NCBI RefSeq assembly: GCF_030264295.1
Contig: NZ_CP127173.1
Location: 7,447,501-7,511,500 of the forward strand
Reading direction: 5' to 3'
DNA: 64,000 nucleotides
Source: Amycolatopsis nalaikhensis
GTDB taxonomy: Bacteria; Actinomycetota; Actinomycetes; Mycobacteriales; Pseudonocardiaceae
Below the pieces are notes generated by a model. It was given only the letters and a program-made list of their open reading frames with translations. It was not told the origin of the DNA and ran no database searches. Positions 15,355 to 23,322 of the stretch are shown here, piece after piece. The stretch's first letter is position 1. Every line of letters starts with the position of its first letter. The position numbers were made by a program, and so were the translations under genes.

Positions 15355-16367
15355 TCACGCGCGGCTGAGCAGCCGGGCGCACGCCTTCTCCAGCACCTCC
15401 CGGGCGTCGTCGCCGTTGAGGCGGCCCGCGCGCTTCAACGCCGGGGCGATCGTGCGTTCCGCCCGGTACGCCTCCACCAACCGGGGGTCCACATAGGACG
15501 ATCGACACACCGCCGGGGTGTTGCCGAGCGCCTGGGAAACCTCCTTCATCACGCGGGCTTCCGCGCGCTTGCGGGCGCTCTCCGACGTCGGCGGGTCCGC
15601 CGCGGCGAACGCGGCCGCCGCCAGGACCGTCGCCGTCCACGTGCGCAGGTCCTTCGCCGTGCAGTCCTCGCCCGCCAGCTCCTTGAACCGCTCGTTGATG
15701 TCCGCCGCGTGCACCTCGTGCCAGCTGCCGCCCTCGCGGTAGACCAGCAGGCGCTCGCTCTCCGCCCGGCTGCGCAGCAGCGACTTCACCACCGAGGCCA
15801 GCGCCGGGTCGCGGATCGCCACCTCGCGGTCCAGACCGCCCTTCGCGACGTAGCAGAACCGGCACTCGTCGCCGCGGACCGCCGCGTGGGATCGCAGCAG
15901 CGTCGCGACGCCGTGGGTGCCGTTCTCCTCCGCGTACTCCTCGCCGCCCGTGCGGAAGATGCCCCGGTCGAGCATCCGCAGCGCCGCCGCGAGCACCCGC
16001 TTCCGGGTCAAACCGCGCCCGGCCAGGTCGGCCTCCACCGAGGCTCGCCACTCGGGCAGCCGGCGGGCCATCGCCAGCACGCGGTCGTGCTTCTCCTCGT
16101 CGCGGTCCCGGCGCCACTGCTCGTGGTAGAGGTACTGGCGCCGCCCCGCGTCGTCGATCCCGACCGCCTGGATGTGCCCGTTCGGGTACGGGCAGATCCA
16201 GACGTCCCGCCAAGCCGGGGGGATGACCAGGCCCTTGATCCGCTCCAGCGTCTCCTGGTCCGTCAACGGCTCGCCGTCGGGCGTCCGGTAGGAGAAACCC
16301 CGGCCGCGGCGGATCCGCCGGATGCAGGGCCGCGCAGGTCGCTGCGCCGGAGTCTGGTGCGTCCCAT
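15355..16367 (-). CDS. DNA topoisomerase IB, frameshifted near the N-terminus
   Basis: A bacterial (poxvirus-like) type IB topoisomerase that relaxes supercoils by a 3'-phosphotyrosyl intermediate. Conserved blocks include PPAWRDVWICPYPNGHIQA, KHDRVLAMARRLP, GVATLLRSH, LRTWTATVLAA and the active-site tyrosine in CRSSYVDPRL. The start is ATG 16367 (MGRTRLRRSDLRGP). The frame then changes at about 16325-16329, where one G seems to be missing (CCTGCATC for an expected CCTGGCATC giving GPGIRRIRRG). Restored length is 337 residues, normal for the family. The start is supported by a near-perfect stress promoter (16377-16401) only 9 bp upstream. Sequencing indel or real mutation cannot be decided here. 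Confidence 0.85.
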
Positions 16368-16376
16368 CGCCGCGAA

Positions 16377-16401
16377 ATACCCGCCCCGCGTACCGGGAAA
16401 C
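16377..16401 (-). promoter_or_regulatory. Sigma-B/F-type promoter for topoisomerase IB
   Basis: On the minus strand GTTT (16401-16398), 15-bp spacer, GGGTAT (16382-16377). This is a full match to the mycobacterial sigma-F form. The ATG is 9 bp downstream: leaderless transcript predicted. Confidence 0.8.
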
Positions 16402-16404
16402 CAT

Positions 16405-16429
16405 GATTGCCGGCGGGCGGCGCGGGTAA
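16405..16429 (+). promoter_or_regulatory. Sigma-B/F-type promoter for SDR-DUF1360
   Basis: GATT at 16405-16408, 15-bp spacer, GGGTAA at 16424-16429, back-to-back with the topoisomerase promoter. The ATG at 16460 has a GGAAGGAG ribosome site. Confidence 0.7.
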
Positions 16430-16459
16430 GCGGAAGGAAAAGCACCGGAAGGAGCACGC

Positions 16460-17260
16460 ATGACCACCGCCACCAAGCCACTGGCCGTCGTCACCGGCGC
16501 GTCCAGCGGGATCGGGCTCGAGCTGGCGAAGCAGTTCGCCCGCCACGACTTCGACCTCGTGCTCACCGCCGAGGACGACGAGCTCGCCGCGGCCGCCGAC
16601 GAGGTGCGCGCCTGCGGGGCGCACGTGGACGAGGTGCGGGCGGACCTCGCCGCCGCCGACGGGGTCGAACAGCTCGTCCGGCACCTCGGCGGCACCGGCC
16701 GCCCGGTCGAGGCGCTGGCGGTCAACGCCGGGGTCGGCATCAACGGCGAATTCGCCGGCGACACGCGGCTGGAGGACCAGCTCACGGTCGTCGACCTCAA
16801 CGTGCGCTCGGCGGTCCACCTGACCAAGCGCGTGCTGCCGGACATGGTCGAGCGGGGGCACGGCCGGGTGCTGTTCACCTCGTCGATCGCGGGCACCTCA
16901 CCGGCGCCCTACCAGGCCGTCTACGCCGCTTCGAAGGCCTTCTTGACGTCGTTCTCCGAAGGCCTGCGCGCCGAGGTGGCGGACAAGGGCGTGACGGTGA
17001 CGGCTCTGCTGCCCGGCCCGACCGACACCGAGTTCTTCGAGCGCGCGGACATGGAAGACACCAAGATCGCGGCCGGGGACAAGGACTCCGCGGCCGAGAT
17101 CGCGGAGGCCGGTTTCGACGCGCTGATGGCGGGCGAGGACAAGGTCGTCCCGGGCTCGGCGAAGAACAAGCTGCAGTCGGCGGCCTCGCGCGTGCTGCCG
17201 GACCAGGCCAAGGCGAAACAGCAGGGCAAGATGATGAAGCCCGGATCGGCGGACGCATGA
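16460..17260 (+). CDS. Short-chain dehydrogenase/reductase
   Basis: A 266-residue classical SDR. NAD(P)-binding TGASSGIG is at residues 13-20. Next come an NAG motif in VNAGVGING, the catalytic serine in FTSSIAGTSP and the Y-x3-K in AVYAASKAFL. The C-terminus carries an extension rich in Lys/Ala ending AKAKQQGKMMKPGSADA. Substrate unknown. It overlaps the DUF1360 gene by ATGA and is driven by the stress-type promoter at 16405. Confidence 0.88.
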   Translation: MTTATKPLAVVTGASSGIGLELAKQFARHDFDLVLTAEDDELAAAADEVRACGAHVDEVRADLAAADGVEQLVRHLGGTGRPVEALAVNAGVGINGEFAGDTRLEDQLTVVDLNVRSAVHLTKRVLPDMVERGHGRVLFTSSIAGTSPAPYQAVYAASKAFLTSFSEGLRAEVADKGVTVTALLPGPTDTEFFERADMEDTKIAAGDKDSAAEIAEAGFDALMAGEDKVVPGSAKNKLQSAASRVLPDQAKAKQQGKMMKPGSADA

Positions 17261-17781
17261 GCGTGGTCAAGGACATCACGGCGAAGGCGAAGCGCGTCCA
17301 GCGCGACTACGCCGGGGAAGCCGACCGGCCGCTCGGCGGGTACGTCGGGGCGATGGGGGCTTACGGCGCGTTCGTGGGCGGCTTGACGGCCCTCGGCCGC
17401 GCTCTCGGCGCCCGGCTGCCACGCCGCGTCGGCGCCGGGGACACGCTCCTGCTGGGCACCGCGACGTTCAAGGCCAGCCGCATGCTGGCCAAGGCGGCCA
17501 TCACCAGCCCGCTGCGGGCGCCGTTCACGCGGTACGAAGAGCCCGCGGGGGAGGACGAGCTGAACGAGTCCGTCCCCGGCAAGGGCCACGCCGAACACGC
17601 GGTGGGCGAGCTGGTGTCGTGTCCGTTCTGCCTGGACGTGTGGATCGGCACCGGACTGGCCGCGGGCCTGGTGCTCGCCCCGCGCCCGACCCGCTTGGCG
17701 GCGACGGTGCTGACGGTGGTGGGCGCGGCTGACGTCCTGCACCTGCTCTACGACGCGGGTAAGAAGCTCGCCGCGGGCTAG
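17257..17781 (+). CDS. DUF1360 family membrane-associated protein
   Basis: A 174-residue protein with the DUF1360 hallmark SCPFCLDVWIGTGLAAG (about residues 124-140) and about three hydrophobic stretches. Function is unknown; relatives are found with spore-coat or stress genes. It starts at ATG 17257 inside the stop of the SDR (ATGA), so the two are translationally coupled and belong to the same stress-type transcript. Confidence 0.85.
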   Translation: MSVVKDITAKAKRVQRDYAGEADRPLGGYVGAMGAYGAFVGGLTALGRALGARLPRRVGAGDTLLLGTATFKASRMLAKAAITSPLRAPFTRYEEPAGEDELNESVPGKGHAEHAVGELVSCPFCLDVWIGTGLAAGLVLAPRPTRLAATVLTVVGAADVLHLLYDAGKKLAAG

Positions 17782-17947
17782 CGACGCGGCCTGACGTGTG
17801 CGCGCTCCGGCAGCGGCGGCGGGGTGCGCTGCCAGGACCGACCTGGTTGCGCGCTGCCGCCGACCGCCGGGATTTCGCGGTGAGCCCGCGCCAGCCGGGC
17901 GCGGGTCAGGACCCGCTGCGGCGGACCCGCCAGAGCTGCGCAGGGGC

Positions 17948-19450
17948 TCAGGCCGGTCCGCGCCGCAGGGGGCGGACTGCCGGGCCCTGGACCACTTCGC
18001 CGTCGACGCCGAAGCGCGAGCCGTGGCACGGGCAGTCCCAGGTCTTCTCCGCGTCGTTGAACGACACCAGGCAGCCGAGGTGCGTGCAGTGCGCGCCGAC
18101 CGTGTGCAGCTGTCCCGCCTCGTCGCGGTGCGCCGCGACCAGTTCGCCGCCGACGCGGACGACCTCCGCGTCGCCGGGGGCGAGGTCGTCGAGCTTCTCC
18201 GCCCGCCACAGCGCCGCCACGTGGTCGCCGACCAGGTAGCGCGCGACCGTCAGGTTGTCCTGGGCCACGCCGAGCACCGACTTCGCGTCGAACCGGTTGG
18301 GGTCGAACAGGTCCGCGGCCGGGTGGGGCTCGCCGAGGATCCGCGCCGCGAGGACGTGGCCCGCCGCCGTGCCGCCGGTCATGCCCCACTGGCCGAACCC
18401 GGTCGCGACCCACAGGTTCGCCGTGCCCGGCAGGTAACGGCCGACGTACGGCAGGCCGTCCACTGTGGACACGTCGTGCGCGGACCAGCGGTGGGTCACC
18501 CGGTGCAGGCCCGCGTGCGCGTCCGCCCAGCCGGCCAGCCGCTGGTACCGGCGCTCGACGTTGACGTGCGCGCCGACCCGGTAGTGCTCGCCGCCCGCGA
18601 TCACCATCGGCGTGCCTTCCTCGGTGTAGCCGCGCACGGAGTGGTGCGTGTCGGCGTCGAGGAACATGCCCGACGGCGCGGCGTTCCCGGCCGCGGGCCC
18701 GGCGACCACGAGGTCGCGGATCGGCTCGAGCCGCGCGAAGTACAGGCCGCGGTCGAGCACGGGGTAGTGGGTCGCGACGACGACTTCGCCTGCGACGACG
18801 TCGCCGCGCGAAGTCCGGACGGTCTGCCCGTTCAGCGCCGTCGCGCGGGCGTGTTCGACGATCGTCCCGCCGGCGCGCTCGACTTCGGCGGCCAGCCCGA
18901 GCAGCCACCGGCGCGGGTGGAAGTGCGCCTGCCCGGTGGTGCGGACGGCGCCGAGCGCGGGCACGTCGAGCGCGATCTCCTCGGCGAACGAAGCGGGCAG
19001 CCCGGCCGCGGCGGCGGCGTCGGCTTCCTCCTTCAGCGAGTCGACGGTGTTTTCGCGCGTCGTGTAGACGTAGCTGTCGGCGCGGGTGAAGCCGCAGTCG
19101 ATGCCCAGCTCGGCGGACGTGGTGGCGATCCACTCGCAGGCGGCCGCCTGGGCGGCGGCGTAGGTCTTGGCCGCTTCGGCGCCGTGCCGGGAGGTCAGCT
19201 CCGCGTACTTGGCGCCGTGCTGGGCGCTGACCTTCGCGGTCGTGTGGCCGGACACCCCGGCCGCGACGCGCTCGGCCTCCAGCACGACGACCGACCGGCC
19301 GCCCCTGGCGAGCAGCAGCGCGGTGGTCAGGCCCGCGATGCCCGCGCCGAGCACGGCGACGTCGGCCTCCTCGGGCACCGGCACCGCCGTGCGGTCCGGA
19401 GCGGGCGCGGTGTCGACCCACAGGGAAAGCGGTTCGGGCAGCGTTGTCAT
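17948..19450 (-). CDS. FAD-dependent oxidoreductase with C-terminal Rieske domain
   Basis: A 500-residue fusion of a DAO-type flavoprotein (GAGIAGLTTALLLARGGRS near residue 34; VATGFGQWGMTGGTAAG near the end of the FAD domain) and a Rieske [2Fe-2S] domain. The cluster ligands are in CTHLGC and CPCHGSRF. Members of this family are soluble amine- or amino-acid-oxidase-like enzymes in which the Rieske centre probably passes electrons to or from the flavin. Substrate unknown. It starts at ATG 19450, 9 bp after a stress-type -10. It is divergent from the ATP-grasp gene, which has its own copy of the promoter. Confidence 0.88.
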   Translation of the reverse strand: MTTLPEPLSLWVDTAPAPDRTAVPVPEEADVAVLGAGIAGLTTALLLARGGRSVVVLEAERVAAGVSGHTTAKVSAQHGAKYAELTSRHGAEAAKTYAAAQAAACEWIATTSAELGIDCGFTRADSYVYTTRENTVDSLKEEADAAAAAGLPASFAEEIALDVPALGAVRTTGQAHFHPRRWLLGLAAEVERAGGTIVEHARATALNGQTVRTSRGDVVAGEVVVATHYPVLDRGLYFARLEPIRDLVVAGPAAGNAAPSGMFLDADTHHSVRGYTEEGTPMVIAGGEHYRVGAHVNVERRYQRLAGWADAHAGLHRVTHRWSAHDVSTVDGLPYVGRYLPGTANLWVATGFGQWGMTGGTAAGHVLAARILGEPHPAADLFDPNRFDAKSVLGVAQDNLTVARYLVGDHVAALWRAEKLDDLAPGDAEVVRVGGELVAAHRDEAGQLHTVGAHCTHLGCLVSFNDAEKTWDCPCHGSRFGVDGEVVQGPAVRPLRRGPA

Positions 19451-19459
19451 CCGCGCGGG

Positions 19460-19485
19460 GTACCCCTGGAGCGACCGCGGCAATC
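19460..19485 (-). promoter_or_regulatory. Sigma-B/F-type promoter for FAD-Rieske gene
   Basis: Minus strand GATT (19485-19482), 16-bp spacer, GGGTAC (19465-19460); the ATG follows 9 bp later. Confidence 0.7.
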
Positions 19486-19499
19486 CCGCCGTCCGGCCC

Positions 19500-19524
19500 G
19501 TTTCGCCCGGCAGGTGCCGGGTAG
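19500..19524 (+). promoter_or_regulatory. Sigma-B/F-type promoter for ATP-grasp gene
   Basis: GTTT at 19500-19503, 15-bp spacer, GGGTAG at 19519-19524, ATG 10 bp downstream. This is one of the best matches in the window and predicts a leaderless message. Confidence 0.8.
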
Positions 19525-19534
19525 GCCTTCCGGC

Positions 19535-20809
19535 ATGAGTACCGACATTTTCGTGGTCGGCCTGGACGAGGAGAACCAGCGCGTGCTGGACCGCCTCCCG
19601 TGGGCCGCGAGCTACCGCTTCCACGGCCTCCTGACCCCCGAAGAGCTGCAGCACGGCGACATCGACGTCGAAGCGCTCCTGAAGACCGCGCAGCACCAGC
19701 TCGACGCGTTCGACGGCGAAATCGGCGCGATCGTCACCTACTGGGACTTCCCGGCGGCTTCCCTGGTCCCCATCCTCTGCGAGCGGTACGGGCTGCCGTG
19801 CGTGCCGCTGGAAGCCATTCTCAAGTGCGAGCACAAGTACTGGAGCCGGCTGGAGCAGCGCGAAGTCATCGACGAGCTGCCGAACTTCGGCATCGTCGAC
19901 CTCGACGACGAGCACCCCGCGCCGCCCGCGGGCGTCGGCTTCCCGATGTGGCTCAAGCCGGTCAAGTCGTTCTCCTCGGAACTCGCCTTCAAGGCCGAGA
20001 ACGAAGCGGAGTTCGCCGACGCCGTCGCCGAGATCCGGGACGGCGTCGGCCGCGTGGGGGAGCCGTTCGGGTACGTGCTCGACCAGGTGCGGTTGCCGCC
20101 GGAGATCGCCGAAGTCGGCGGCGCGGCCTGCCTGGCCGAGGAGGCCCTGCACGGCGTCCAGGCGGCCGTCGAAGGCTACGTGTACCAGGGCGAGGTCGTC
20201 GTCTACGGCGCCCTCGACTCGATCAACTACCCGGACAGCTCGTCGTTCCTGCGCCACCAGTACCCGTCGCAGCTGGGCGAGGAGCCCGTCCAGCGCATGC
20301 GCGACGTGGCCGAGCGGGTGATGAGACGCATCGGCTACGACAACGGTACCTTCAGCATCGAGTTCTTCTGCGACCCGGAGTCGGGCCAGGTGTGCCTGCT
20401 GGAGATCAACCCGCGGCACTCGCAGTCGCACGCGGAGCTGTTCGAGTTCGTCGACGGCGTCGCGAACCACGAGATCATGGTGCGCCTCGGGCTCGGCCAG
20501 GACCCCGGCCGCCGTCCGCGGAAGGGGAAGTACCAGATCGCCGGGAAGTGGTACCTGCGCCGCTTCGAGGACGGCGTCGTGACGCGCGTGCCGACACCCG
20601 AGGAGATCGCGACGATCCAGGAGCGCATCGACGGCACCCAGATCGAGCTCGTGCCGGAGGCCGGGCAGCGCCTGTCCGACCTGCCGGAGCAGGACAGCTA
20701 CAGCTTCGAGCTGGCGCACCTGTTCGTCGCCGCGCACACCGAGCACGAGATGGTGCGGAAGTACGAGGCGTGCGTCGACGCCCTGCGGTTCGAGTTCGAC
20801 CCGGCGTGA
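19535..20809 (+). CDS. ATP-grasp domain-containing ligase
   Basis: A 424-residue protein of the ATP-grasp superfamily, which joins a carboxylate to an amine or thiol at the cost of ATP. A Rossmann-like N-terminal region (TDIFVVGLDEENQRVLDRLP) is followed by the ATP-grasp core with FPMWLKPVKSFSS and the magnesium-binding NGTFSIEFFCD ... LLEINPRHSQSHAEL segment (about residues 270-305). No partner domain is fused. The product may be a small peptide or amide made under stress; the ATP-grasp type and the nearby YbdK-type ligases hint at amide- or thiol-compound synthesis. Start chosen at ATG 19535. Confidence 0.85.
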   Translation: MSTDIFVVGLDEENQRVLDRLPWAASYRFHGLLTPEELQHGDIDVEALLKTAQHQLDAFDGEIGAIVTYWDFPAASLVPILCERYGLPCVPLEAILKCEHKYWSRLEQREVIDELPNFGIVDLDDEHPAPPAGVGFPMWLKPVKSFSSELAFKAENEAEFADAVAEIRDGVGRVGEPFGYVLDQVRLPPEIAEVGGAACLAEEALHGVQAAVEGYVYQGEVVVYGALDSINYPDSSSFLRHQYPSQLGEEPVQRMRDVAERVMRRIGYDNGTFSIEFFCDPESGQVCLLEINPRHSQSHAELFEFVDGVANHEIMVRLGLGQDPGRRPRKGKYQIAGKWYLRRFEDGVVTRVPTPEEIATIQERIDGTQIELVPEAGQRLSDLPEQDSYSFELAHLFVAAHTEHEMVRKYEACVDALRFEFDPA

Positions 20810-20829
20810 CGCGCCTGGTCGCGCGGGAC

Positions 20830-20867
20830 CGGGGCCCGGTGACGGTCGCGTCCGTCACCGGGCCCCG
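20830..20867. terminator. Strong rho-independent-like hairpin
   Basis: A perfect 16-bp inverted repeat (CGGGGCCCGGTGACGG at 20830-20845 and its complement at 20852-20867) with a 6-base loop, 21 bp after the ATP-grasp stop. The rest of 20868-21046 is GC-rich without a supportable gene. Confidence 0.75.
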
Positions 20868-21046
20868 AGCTGCGGGAGCGGTGGGGGTGCGTGCGGTCGC
20901 GGTCGGGCGGCAAGACGGTGTGGGCGGTGCTCGACGGGACCGGGTGAGCCGCTCCGGCCGCGGTCTCGGGGTGGCGCGGCCCGGTGTGGGCCTCGCGGTC
21001 CGCGGCCGGACCTCGGCTTGGTCCGGCCGCGTAAACCACCCGGCCG

Positions 21047-21211
21047 TCAGCCGGACTGCGGGTCCGTGTCGTCGTGCTGGTCGCCGCTCGAGGTTCCTTG
21101 CTCGCCGCGCAGCGTCTCGCGTTGCTCCTGCGGGGTGTCGCCGTGCGGGTCGTCGCCGCGGGCACCCTCCGCCGGGTCGGTCGGGTGCTGGGTGCGGTCC
21201 TGGGACGTCAT
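21047..21211 (-). CDS. Small hydrophilic protein
   Basis: A 54-residue protein (MTSQDRTQHPTDPAEGARGD at the start, ending DDTDPQSG), highly charged, rich in Asp, Gln and Gly, and predicted to be disordered. The ATG at 21211 has an AGGGAGA ribosome site at the usual distance, and a stress-type promoter (21246-21270) points at it. These two signals are the reason for calling such a short gene. Hydrophilin-like small proteins are common in osmotic or desiccation responses; that role is an inference. Confidence 0.65.
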   Translation of the reverse strand: MTSQDRTQHPTDPAEGARGDDPHGDTPQEQRETLRGEQGTSSGDQHDDTDPQSG

Positions 21212-21245
21212 CTCGGCGTCTCCCTTCGGGTCCTTTGCGGACCGG

Positions 21246-21270
21246 ATACCCGACTCCGCCGCGTTCAACC
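21246..21270 (-). promoter_or_regulatory. Sigma-B/F-type promoter for small hydrophilic protein
   Basis: Minus strand GGTT (21270-21267), 15-bp spacer, GGGTAT (21251-21246). The start codon is 34 bp downstream. Confidence 0.65.
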
Positions 21271-21275
21271 CGGGT

Positions 21276-21300
21276 GTTTGCCCCGATCTTGGCCGGGTAG
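21276..21300 (+). promoter_or_regulatory. Sigma-B/F-type promoter for methyltransferase-CDGSH unit
   Basis: GTTT at 21276-21279, 15-bp spacer, GGGTAG at 21295-21300, about 62 bp before the ATG at 21363. Confidence 0.75.
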
Positions 21301-21362
21301 CCCGGGGCGACGCGGTTGTCCGCCGGCGACGCGCCGGGCCGCGGCGAGTGAAGGAGACCGAG

Positions 21363-22082
21363 ATGACCACGTCGGCGGAACCCGTCCGCCCGGGCCCCTT
21401 GGCCGCCCGGCCCGTCGTCCACCGCCCGGTACCCGCCCTCCCGCGCCTGCTGCGGCTGCCCGGCGTGTACCGGCCCCAAGAGGACACCGCCCTGCTCGCC
21501 TCGGCCATCGGCGACCTCGCCATCCCGGACGGCGCGCGGGCCCTCGACCTGTGCACGGGAACCGGCGCGCAGGCCGTCACCCTGGCCGCCCGCGGCGCGG
21601 AAACCGTGCTGGCGGTGGACCTTTCGCGCCGCGCGCTCGCGTCGGTGCGGCTCAACGCCCTCAGCCGCGGCCTCCGGATCCACCCGTGCCGCGGCGACCT
21701 CGCGACGGCCGTCCGGCAAGGCCCGTTCGACGTCGTCGTCGCCAATCCGCCGTACGTGCCGTGCCCGGCGCCGACGGTCCGCGCCACCCGCGGCTGGGAC
21801 GCGGGTGGCGACGGCCGCGCGGTCCTCGACCCGCTCTGCACGGCCGCGGACACGCTCCTGCGTCCCGGCGGGACGATGCTGATCGTCCACTCCGCACTGT
21901 CCGATGTGGACCGGTCGCTCACCTTGCTCGCCACCAGGGGCCTGCGTGCTTCGGTCGTCCGGCGGGCGCGGATCCCGTTCGGACCCGTCCTTTCCGGACG
22001 GACGGAGTTCCTCGAGGCCGCCGGGCTGATCGAACCGGGGCAGCGGGTGGAAGAGCTGGTGGTGCTCCGTGCCGACCGCTGA
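21363..22082 (+). CDS. HemK2/MTQ2-type protein methyltransferase
   Basis: A 239-residue SAM-dependent methyltransferase. The SAM loop is DLCTGTGAQ (residues 62-70) and the amide-binding NPPY is at 128-131 (VVANPPYVP). NPPY enzymes of this type methylate glutamine side chains, classically in release factors. This actinobacterial branch occurs beside CDGSH and haem-oxygenase-like proteins, and its true substrate is unproven. It shares a 14-bp overlap with the CDGSH gene downstream and is headed by a stress-type promoter at 21276. Confidence 0.87.
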   Translation: MTTSAEPVRPGPLAARPVVHRPVPALPRLLRLPGVYRPQEDTALLASAIGDLAIPDGARALDLCTGTGAQAVTLAARGAETVLAVDLSRRALASVRLNALSRGLRIHPCRGDLATAVRQGPFDVVVANPPYVPCPAPTVRATRGWDAGGDGRAVLDPLCTAADTLLRPGGTMLIVHSALSDVDRSLTLLATRGLRASVVRRARIPFGPVLSGRTEFLEAAGLIEPGQRVEELVVLRADR

Positions 22083-22281
22083 ACCCCGCCGGGTGACCGT
22101 CGTGCCGGGCGGCCCCGTCCTCGTCGAGGGACCGGTGGAACTGCGCACCCCGGACGGCGACGTCGTGCGCTCCGACCGCTTCGTGGTCGCGGTGTGCGCG
22201 TGCCGCCGCAGCAAGCGGTTCCCGTTCTGCGACACGAGCCACCGCCGCCGGGTGCGGACCCAGCAGCCCGGCCGCGAGTGA
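22069..22281 (+). CDS. CDGSH iron-sulfur domain protein (variant CDTSH motif)
   Basis: A 70-residue protein with one CDGSH-type [2Fe-2S] site: C43, C45, C54 and H58 in CACRRSKRFPFCDTSH. The usual glycine after the aspartate is threonine here. The 3Cys-1His cluster normally carries electrons or iron-sulfur units at a redox-sensitive potential. GTG start at 22069 within the methyltransferase gene, so it is translationally coupled. It ends 4 bp before the convergent haem-oxygenase-like gene. Confidence 0.87.
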   Translation: MPTAEPRRVTVVPGGPVLVEGPVELRTPDGDVVRSDRFVVAVCACRRSKRFPFCDTSHRRRVRTQQPGRE

Positions 22282-22284
22282 ACC

Positions 22285-23289
22285 TCAGTCCGGCAGCGGC
22301 AGCCGCAGCGAAGACCGCCCGGCACGCCAGGAACCCAGCACGTGTTCGCCGAACCGGCCCTCGAGGAACTCCGTCGCCTGGATGCCGAACACGACGTCGG
22401 CGGCCAGCTCCGGCTCCCGGTCGAGCAGGTCGCCGAGCACGTCGTGGCGCATCACCTGTTCGTGGACCGCGTCCGCCTCGATGTGCTCGGTGTAGAAGAA
22501 CCGGCACGCCTCGGGCGCGCCCAGCCGCCCGAGCCCCTGGTCCAGCCGGGTCGCCGACGGGGCCGTGGTGATCTCCGCCGCCGCGAAGTGGCCGCACAGC
22601 GCGCCCCGCAGCGACCGGTGCAGGCCGAACAGGGACATCATGTTGACGACCGCCAGCATCACGCCGGGGACGTGGTCGAGCAGCGCGAGGTAGCCGTCCG
22701 GGAGACCGGCCGCGCGCAGGAGGTCCGCGTACAGCCGCGCGTGGACGAACTCCGCGCGGCCGCCGCCGAACTCGTCGAACTCCACCGCCACCAGCGCCGC
22801 CTTGGCGCGCCCGCGCAGCCGCGGGATCACCCACGCGTGCGGGTCCGCCTCCTTGTGGTGGTAGACCGAGCGGTGCGCGAAGTACTCCAGCACCTGCGGC
22901 CAGTCGGCGTGGTCGCGCAGGAAGTGCGAAACCCCTTCGGCGTCCAGGGGTTCGACGAGCAGGGCGTCCAGCTCGCCGGTGACGTCGTCGCCGCCCGGGA
23001 CGTTTTCGCGCAGGACGGCGAGGAACCGCGCCTCGAGGGCGCCGCGCAGGCGCAGCAGCTCCGGGTCCCACTCCCAGTCGCCCGACACACCCGGCAGGCC
23101 TTGGTAGTGCAGCTCGTAGCACAGGTGCAGGGCCAGCTGGAGGTCGTCGCCGAGCGGATCCGCGTCCGCCAGGCCGGCGAACCGCAGGTCCGCCCGCGGC
23201 CGCTCGCGCCGGAGCGTCCCGAGCACGGACTCCGACAGCGGCCCGCGCGGCGCGGGCAGGGCAGGCGCCGCCGTGGGGGAAGTCGTCAT
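22285..23289 (-). CDS. Iron-containing redox enzyme family (haem-oxygenase-like) protein
   Basis: A 334-residue all-helical protein with the haem-oxygenase-like di-iron fold. Candidate ligands are spread over the helices as LCYELHYQGL, HKEADPHAW, VEFDEFGGG and FYTEHIEADAVHEQ. Proteins of this fold use a non-haem di-iron centre for oxidative C-C or C-N cleavage. It is found next to CDGSH and HemK2-type genes in many actinomycetes, suggesting one functional set. Start ATG 23289; its -10 overlaps the stop codon of the YbdK-type gene upstream. Confidence 0.85.
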   Translation of the reverse strand: MTTSPTAAPALPAPRGPLSESVLGTLRRERPRADLRFAGLADADPLGDDLQLALHLCYELHYQGLPGVSGDWEWDPELLRLRGALEARFLAVLRENVPGGDDVTGELDALLVEPLDAEGVSHFLRDHADWPQVLEYFAHRSVYHHKEADPHAWVIPRLRGRAKAALVAVEFDEFGGGRAEFVHARLYADLLRAAGLPDGYLALLDHVPGVMLAVVNMMSLFGLHRSLRGALCGHFAAAEITTAPSATRLDQGLGRLGAPEACRFFYTEHIEADAVHEQVMRHDVLGDLLDREPELAADVVFGIQATEFLEGRFGEHVLGSWRAGRSSLRLPLPD

Positions 23290-23297
23290 GCTCCGGG

Positions 23298-23322
23298 CTA
23301 CCCCGTGAGCCGCGTTCCATGC
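23298..23322 (-). promoter_or_regulatory. Sigma-B/F-type internal promoter for haem-oxygenase-like gene
   Basis: Minus strand GCAT (23322-23319), 15-bp spacer, GGGTAG (23303-23298), ATG 8 bp later. The TAG of GGGTAG is the stop codon of the upstream YbdK-type gene. Confidence 0.65.

Noticed and set aside
20868..21046. Possible small gene after the hairpin
   Set aside because: No frame with a ribosome site, a start and plausible composition; treated as GC-rich spacer.
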